From: Paenibacillus sp. IHBB 10380
GTDB lineage: Bacteria; Bacillota; Bacilli; Paenibacillales; Paenibacillaceae
Assembly (NCBI RefSeq): GCF_000949425.1
Contig: NZ_CP010976.1
Location: forward strand, 1,674,001-1,738,000
Direction: 5' to 3'
Length of the DNA stretch: 64,000 nt
This document shows positions 60,299 to 64,000 of the stretch, piece by piece. The notes beneath the pieces were generated by a model, which saw only the letters and a program-made list of their open reading frames with translations, had not been told where the DNA came from and did no database searches. Numbering within the stretch: position 1 is the first letter of the stretch; every line of letters starts with the position of its first letter. The position numbers were made by a program, and so were the translations under genes.

Positions 60299-63200
60299 AT
60301 GAAAAAAAACATAAAATTGATTCAAAAGTTAAGCCCCCTTCAGGAAGGAATGTTGTTCCACTACTTGTTAGATGGGAATTCAACTACTTATTTTGAACAA
60401 ATCGACTTCACTTTTGCAGGTGAAATGAGAATAGATTTATTTGAGGAAAGTTTAAATATTTTATTGAAAAAATATGATGTGTTCAGAACTATATTTATGA
60501 TTGAAGAATTAAAGAGACCTTTGCAAATCGTTTTAACTGAACGCCCTGCAAAAATTGATTATGAAGATATATCTAACTATGAAGAAAATGAAAAACTATC
60601 GTATATCAAAGAATTCAAGAAAAAAGACAGGGAAAAGGGATTCGATCTTAGAAAGGATCTTCTGATGAGGCTGTCGGTGATCCAAACGGGGAAGGAAACG
60701 TATAGAGTCATCTGGAGCTATCATCACATCATTATGGATGGCTGGTGCACAGGAATCGTTCTGGGAGATTTGTTCAAGTATTACGTTCAATTGAAAAGCG
60801 GTCAGCGTGTGGAGTTGGAAAAAGCGTATCCGTACAGCGATTACATCCAATGGCTGGGGGAGCAGGATCAAGAAGAGGCGTTGGAGTACTGGGAGAACTA
60901 CTTGAGGGGGTACGAGCAGCAGGCAAGCGTACCGGCGCAGCGGAAAGGCGAAGGAAACAGGGAGTATCGGCAAGAGGAAATGATTGTCACCGTAGGGGAG
61001 AAGGAGAGCGGCCAATTGAACAGGCTCGCCCAAAAATACCAAGTGACGATCAACACGATGATCCAGGCGATCTGGGGGATCTTGCTGCAAAGGTACAACC
61101 AAGCGAACGACGTGGTGTTTGGTTCGGTGGTCTCAGGAAGACCTGCGGAAATTGAAGGCGTGGAGAAAATGGTCGGGTTATTCGTGAATACGATTCCCAT
61201 CCGAGTACACGCAGAGCCGACGGAACGATTTGCAGACCTGGTGCAAGGGATGCAGCACAGAGCGCTAGCCTCGGAGAAATACGACTACGTATCATTAGCG
61301 GATGTGCAGGCGAGGAGCCAGGTGAAGCAAGGGTTGCTGGATCACATTATGACGTTCCAAAATTTCCCCATTGATGAAGAGCTGAGGAATCAATCGGGAG
61401 GGGAAGGGCTAGAGTTAGGCTTCAAGATAGAGGGAGTCGAAGCGTTCGAGCAAACGAACTACGACTTTAACATCACGGTTGTTCCGGGGAAACAGTTGAC
61501 GTTTAAAATGAATTACAATGCAAAGGCGCACGATCAGGAGTTTATCTGGAGAATCGGGCAGCATGTGGAGAGAATCATCCAGCAGGTAGTGGAGAATCCA
61601 GGGTTGCGGATACAAGAGATTGACATCGTAACAGAAGAGGAACGGGAGCAGGTGTTGGTGTCGTTCAACGAAACCAAGGAGCCGTACCCGAGGGAGAAGA
61701 CGATTAGCGAGCTGTTTGAGGAACAGGTGGAGAAAACTCCTGGGCAAGTAGCAGTGGTGTACGAAGGGCAGGAGTGGACGTACGAAGAGCTGAACGCCAG
61801 ATCGAACCAAGTGGCGCGTGTGCTGCGCAAGCACGGGGTAGGGGCCGAGACGATCGTGGGCATCATGGTGGAACGTTCGCTGGAGATGATGGCAGGAATC
61901 CTGGGCATCCTGAAGGCAGGAGGAGCGTATTTGCCGATTGACCCGGATTATCCGGCAGAGCGGATTGCGTACATGCTGGAGGATAGCGGGACGAAGGTGC
62001 TGCTGACTCAGGAGCGTTTGACGGACCGGGTGGTGTTTGACGGAAGCATTGTGGCGTTGGATGAGGCGGGCGTATATGCAGAGGAAGAGCGCGGAAATAT
62101 CGCGGGCGAGCATACGGCTGCTAGTTTGGCGTACGTGATTTATACGTCAGGGTCCACCGGGAAGCCGAAAGGGGTACTGGTAGAGCATCGATCTTTGGTG
62201 AATTTGTCACTATGGCACCAGCAACAGTATGCAGTGACAGCGAAGGATCGAAGCACGAAATTCGCAGGATTCGGGTTTGATGCGTCGGTGTGGGAAATTT
62301 TCCCGTATTTGATTAGCGGCTCCACGATCTATATCGTCAGCGAATGGATTCGCAGCGATGTGAAGCAATTGCAGCAGTATATGGAGAGTAACGGGATTAC
62401 GATTAGCTTTTTACCGACGTCGATGTGTGAAAAGTTTATGGAAGAAGAAGTCGGCTCCTTACGGTTGTTGTTAACGGGGGGAGATAAGCTACATCAATAT
62501 AAAAGGCAGAAGTATGAGATCGTCAATCACTATGGACCAACGGAGAATACGGTAGTAGCCACCAGCTATGTAGTGGAAGAAGGGGCAAGAAATATCCCTA
62601 TCGGAAAGCCGCTGCCGAATATGCAAGTGTATGTGCTGGGTGAAGCGAACCAGTTGCAGCCTATCGGAATCGCGGGAGAGCTGTGCATAGCCGGAGACGG
62701 GCTGGCACGAGGATATTTGAACCGTCCAGAGCTGACGAAGGAGAAATTTGTCGAGAACCCGTTTGTGCCGGGAGAGCGGATGTACCGGACGGGGGACTTG
62801 GCCAGATGGCTGCTGGATGGGAACCTGGAGTACTTGGGCCGGATTGATGAGCAGGTGAAGATCCGTGGCTTCCGGATTGAGCTGGGAGAGGTGCATGAGC
62901 AGCTCATGAAGCATGAAGCGGTGGAAGACGCGGTCGTCATAGCCCGGAAGGGAGAAGAAGGCCAATCGTACTTGTGCGCGTACGTGGTGACGGAAGAGGA
63001 GTTACCGGTGTCGGCATGGCGCAAGCATATGGGCCAAAGCTTGCCGGAGTATATGATCCCGTCGTACTTTGTACGAATGGAGAAGCTGCCGCTGACGCCA
63101 AACGGGAAGGTGGACCGCAAGGCGCTGCCAGCCCCGGAAGGGGCGGTACACACGGGTGTGGAGTACGTCGCGCCACGAAACGACGTGGAGGCGAAGCTGG

Positions 63201-63410
63201 CGGACATCTGGTCGGAGGTGCTCGGTTTGGAGCGCATAGGAGTCCGGGACAACTTCTTCGAGCTTGGGGGGCACTCGCTGAAAGCGATGATGCTGGTGTC
63301 GCGAATTCACCAGGAGCTACAGGTGGAGGTGCCGCTGCGCGAAGTGTTCAGGCACGCAACGATCGAAGCGATGGCAGGCTACTTGCAGGAAGCGGAAAAG
63401 ACAACGCACA
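60299..63410 (+). other. Module 17: DCL C - A(Leu) - PCP
   Basis: HHIIMDGWC; Leu-type signature D-A-W-F-L-G-H-V-V; GGHS carrier Ser at 63285. The following C domain, from about 63415, is LCL, so this Leu should stay L. Confidence 0.82.
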
Positions 63411-64000
63411 CCCCGATAGAGAGGGTGGAAGCGAGAGCGTTTTATCCGGTGTCGCCCGCGCAAAAACGGGTATATGTGGTCCAGCAACTGGAAGGAGCAG
63501 GAGTCAGCTACAATATGCCGATGGTGCTGAAGCTGAAAGGAAAGCTGGACCGGGGTCGTCTGGGTGCGGCCTTGCAAACGGTGGTGAACCGGAACGAGGC
63601 CTTGCGCACGTTCTTTGATATGGCTGACGGGGAACTGGTGCAGCGGGTACACGCGGAAGTAGAACTGGCCGTAGCGTACGAAGAAGCGAGCGTTGAGGAA
63701 ATCGAGCGTCTGATCGAAACGTTCATCCGTCCGTTTGATTTGAGTCAAGCACCGTTACTCCGGGCAGGAATCATACAGCTAGGGAAAGAGGAGCATGTGC
63801 TGGTGGTGGACATGCATCACATTATCTCCGACGGGGTGTCGATTAACCTCTTCATGCAGGAGTTCATGCAGGCGTATGAAGGAAGAGAGCTTGGGGAGCG
63901 AGGAATCCAGTACAAGGATTATGCGGTATGGCAGCAGGAGCGAATCCAGAAGGGAGACATCGAGAAGCAGGAGCAGTACTGGCTGGGAGCGTTCGCAGGA
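60299..64000 (+). CDS. Non-ribosomal peptide synthetase, first module Leu plus start of the second (3'-truncated by window edge)
   Basis: ATG at 60299, with AGAGGAG at 60284-60290. The frame stays open to the last base (1234 codons). Order: DCL C (HHIIMDGWC) - A(Leu, D-A-W-F-L-G-H-V-V) - PCP (GGHS, Ser codon 63285) - LCL C cut at the window edge after HHIISDG. The N-terminus (KLSPLQEGMLFHYL) is a docking acceptor, and the DCL type fits acceptance of the D-Leu-ended chain from 51856-59523. The first ~110 codons are AT-rich and partly shared with the start of the gene at 29954 (both contain [16 protein letters not shown]); the rest matches the common scaffold. At least one more module must follow. 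Confidence 0.96.
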   Translation, partial: MKKNIKLIQKLSPLQEGMLFHYLLDGNSTTYFEQIDFTFAGEMRIDLFEESLNILLKKYDVFRTIFMIEELKRPLQIVLTERPAKIDYEDISNYEENEKLSYIKEFKKKDREKGFDLRKDLLMRLSVIQTGKETYRVIWSYHHIIMDGWCTGIVLGDLFKYYVQLKSGQRVELEKAYPYSDYIQWLGEQDQEEALEYWENYLRGYEQQASVPAQRKGEGNREYRQEEMIVTVGEKESGQLNRLAQKYQVTINTMIQAIWGILLQRYNQANDVVFGSVVSGRPAEIEGVEKMVGLFVNTIPIRVHAEPTERFADLVQGMQHRALASEKYDYVSLADVQARSQVKQGLLDHIMTFQNFPIDEELRNQSGGEGLELGFKIEGVEAFEQTNYDFNITVVPGKQLTFKMNYNAKAHDQEFIWRIGQHVERIIQQVVENPGLRIQEIDIVTEEEREQVLVSFNETKEPYPREKTISELFEEQVEKTPGQVAVVYEGQEWTYEELNARSNQVARVLRKHGVGAETIVGIMVERSLEMMAGILGILKAGGAYLPIDPDYPAERIAYMLEDSGTKVLLTQERLTDRVVFDGSIVALDEAGVYAEEERGNIAGEHTAASLAYVIYTSGSTGKPKGVLVEHRSLVNLSLWHQQQYAVTAKDRSTKFAGFGFDASVWEIFPYLISGSTIYIVSEWIRSDVKQLQQYMESNGITISFLPTSMCEKFMEEEVGSLRLLLTGGDKLHQYKRQKYEIVNHYGPTENTVVATSYVVEEGARNIPIGKPLPNMQVYVLGEANQLQPIGIAGELCIAGDGLARGYLNRPELTKEKFVENPFVPGERMYRTGDLARWLLDGNLEYLGRIDEQVKIRGFRIELGEVHEQLMKHEAVEDAVVIARKGEEGQSYLCAYVVTEEELPVSAWRKHMGQSLPEYMIPSYFVRMEKLPLTPNGKVDRKALPAPEGAVHTGVEYVAPRNDVEAKLADIWSEVLGLERIGVRDNFFELGGHSLKAMMLVSRIHQELQVEVPLREVFRHATIEAMAGYLQEAEKTTHTPIERVEARAFYPVSPAQKRVYVVQQLEGAGVSYNMPMVLKLKGKLDRGRLGAALQTVVNRNEALRTFFDMADGELVQRVHAEVELAVAYEEASVEEIERLIETFIRPFDLSQAPLLRAGIIQLGKEEHVLVVDMHHIISDGVSINLFMQEFMQAYEGRELGERGIQYKDYAVWQQERIQKGDIEKQEQYWLGAFAG

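Noticed and set aside
1..64000. The linear gramicidin locus
   Set aside because: D residues fall every third, not every second, position, and no Trp- or Gly-type A codes or formylation domain are visible.

Overview
The window is almost wholly occupied by one non-ribosomal peptide synthetase (NRPS) locus, read left to right on the + strand. GGAGG-type ribosome binding sites, COM-type docking ends between synthetases, tyrocidine/gramicidin-like sequence style, AT-rich gaps between GC-richer genes and an IS110 relic all suggest a Gram-positive of the Bacillales, most likely Paenibacillaceae (Brevibacillus or Paenibacillus). The genus is inference; no 16S or housekeeping gene is present.

Layout: (1) 3-18575, the 3' part of a synthetase that begins upstream: a carrier domain plus five modules. 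(2) 18593-29557, three modules. (3) 29954-51494, six modules, split in this sequence into 29954-47284 and 47808-51494 by nine single-base indels packed into 47214-47807. (4) 51856-59523, two modules. (5) 60299-64000, one module and part of the next; it runs off the window. The gaps are 17, 396, 361 and 775 bases. They hold an IS110 transposase relic (59785-60061), a minus-strand coiled-coil coding remnant (29603-29848) and hairpins. No tailoring, transport, regulatory or thioesterase gene lies in the window.

The 17 complete modules can be read as a peptide. A-domain signature residues were read by eye against GrsA numbering. D residues come from epimerase (E) domains, each followed by a DCL-type condensation domain. 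Order: ...aa0 - Val - D-Leu - Leu - Ile - D-X | X - X - D-Thr | Leu - Leu - D-X - X - Thr - D-Val | Thr - D-Leu | Leu - ..., where X is an A domain of signature D-V-T-N-F-A-M-I-Y that I cannot assign. The product is therefore at least 19 residues, mostly hydrophobic.

The main structural discovery is a period: from Val1 on, D residues fall at 2, 5, 8, 11 and 14. The locus is a head-to-tail series of roughly 10.9-kb three-module cassettes (DCL-A-PCP / LCL-A-PCP / LCL-A-PCP-E) making L-L-D triads, sometimes as separate genes and sometimes fused, with docking sequence still visible inside the fusions. The two-module gene 51856-59523 breaks the period. Outside the substrate-selecting core of each A domain the modules are nearly identical in DNA, so specificity appears to have diversified by swapping cores (Val, Leu, Ile, Thr, X) into a homogenised scaffold. 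The same repetitiveness makes assembly error a real concern, especially at 47.2-47.8 kb.
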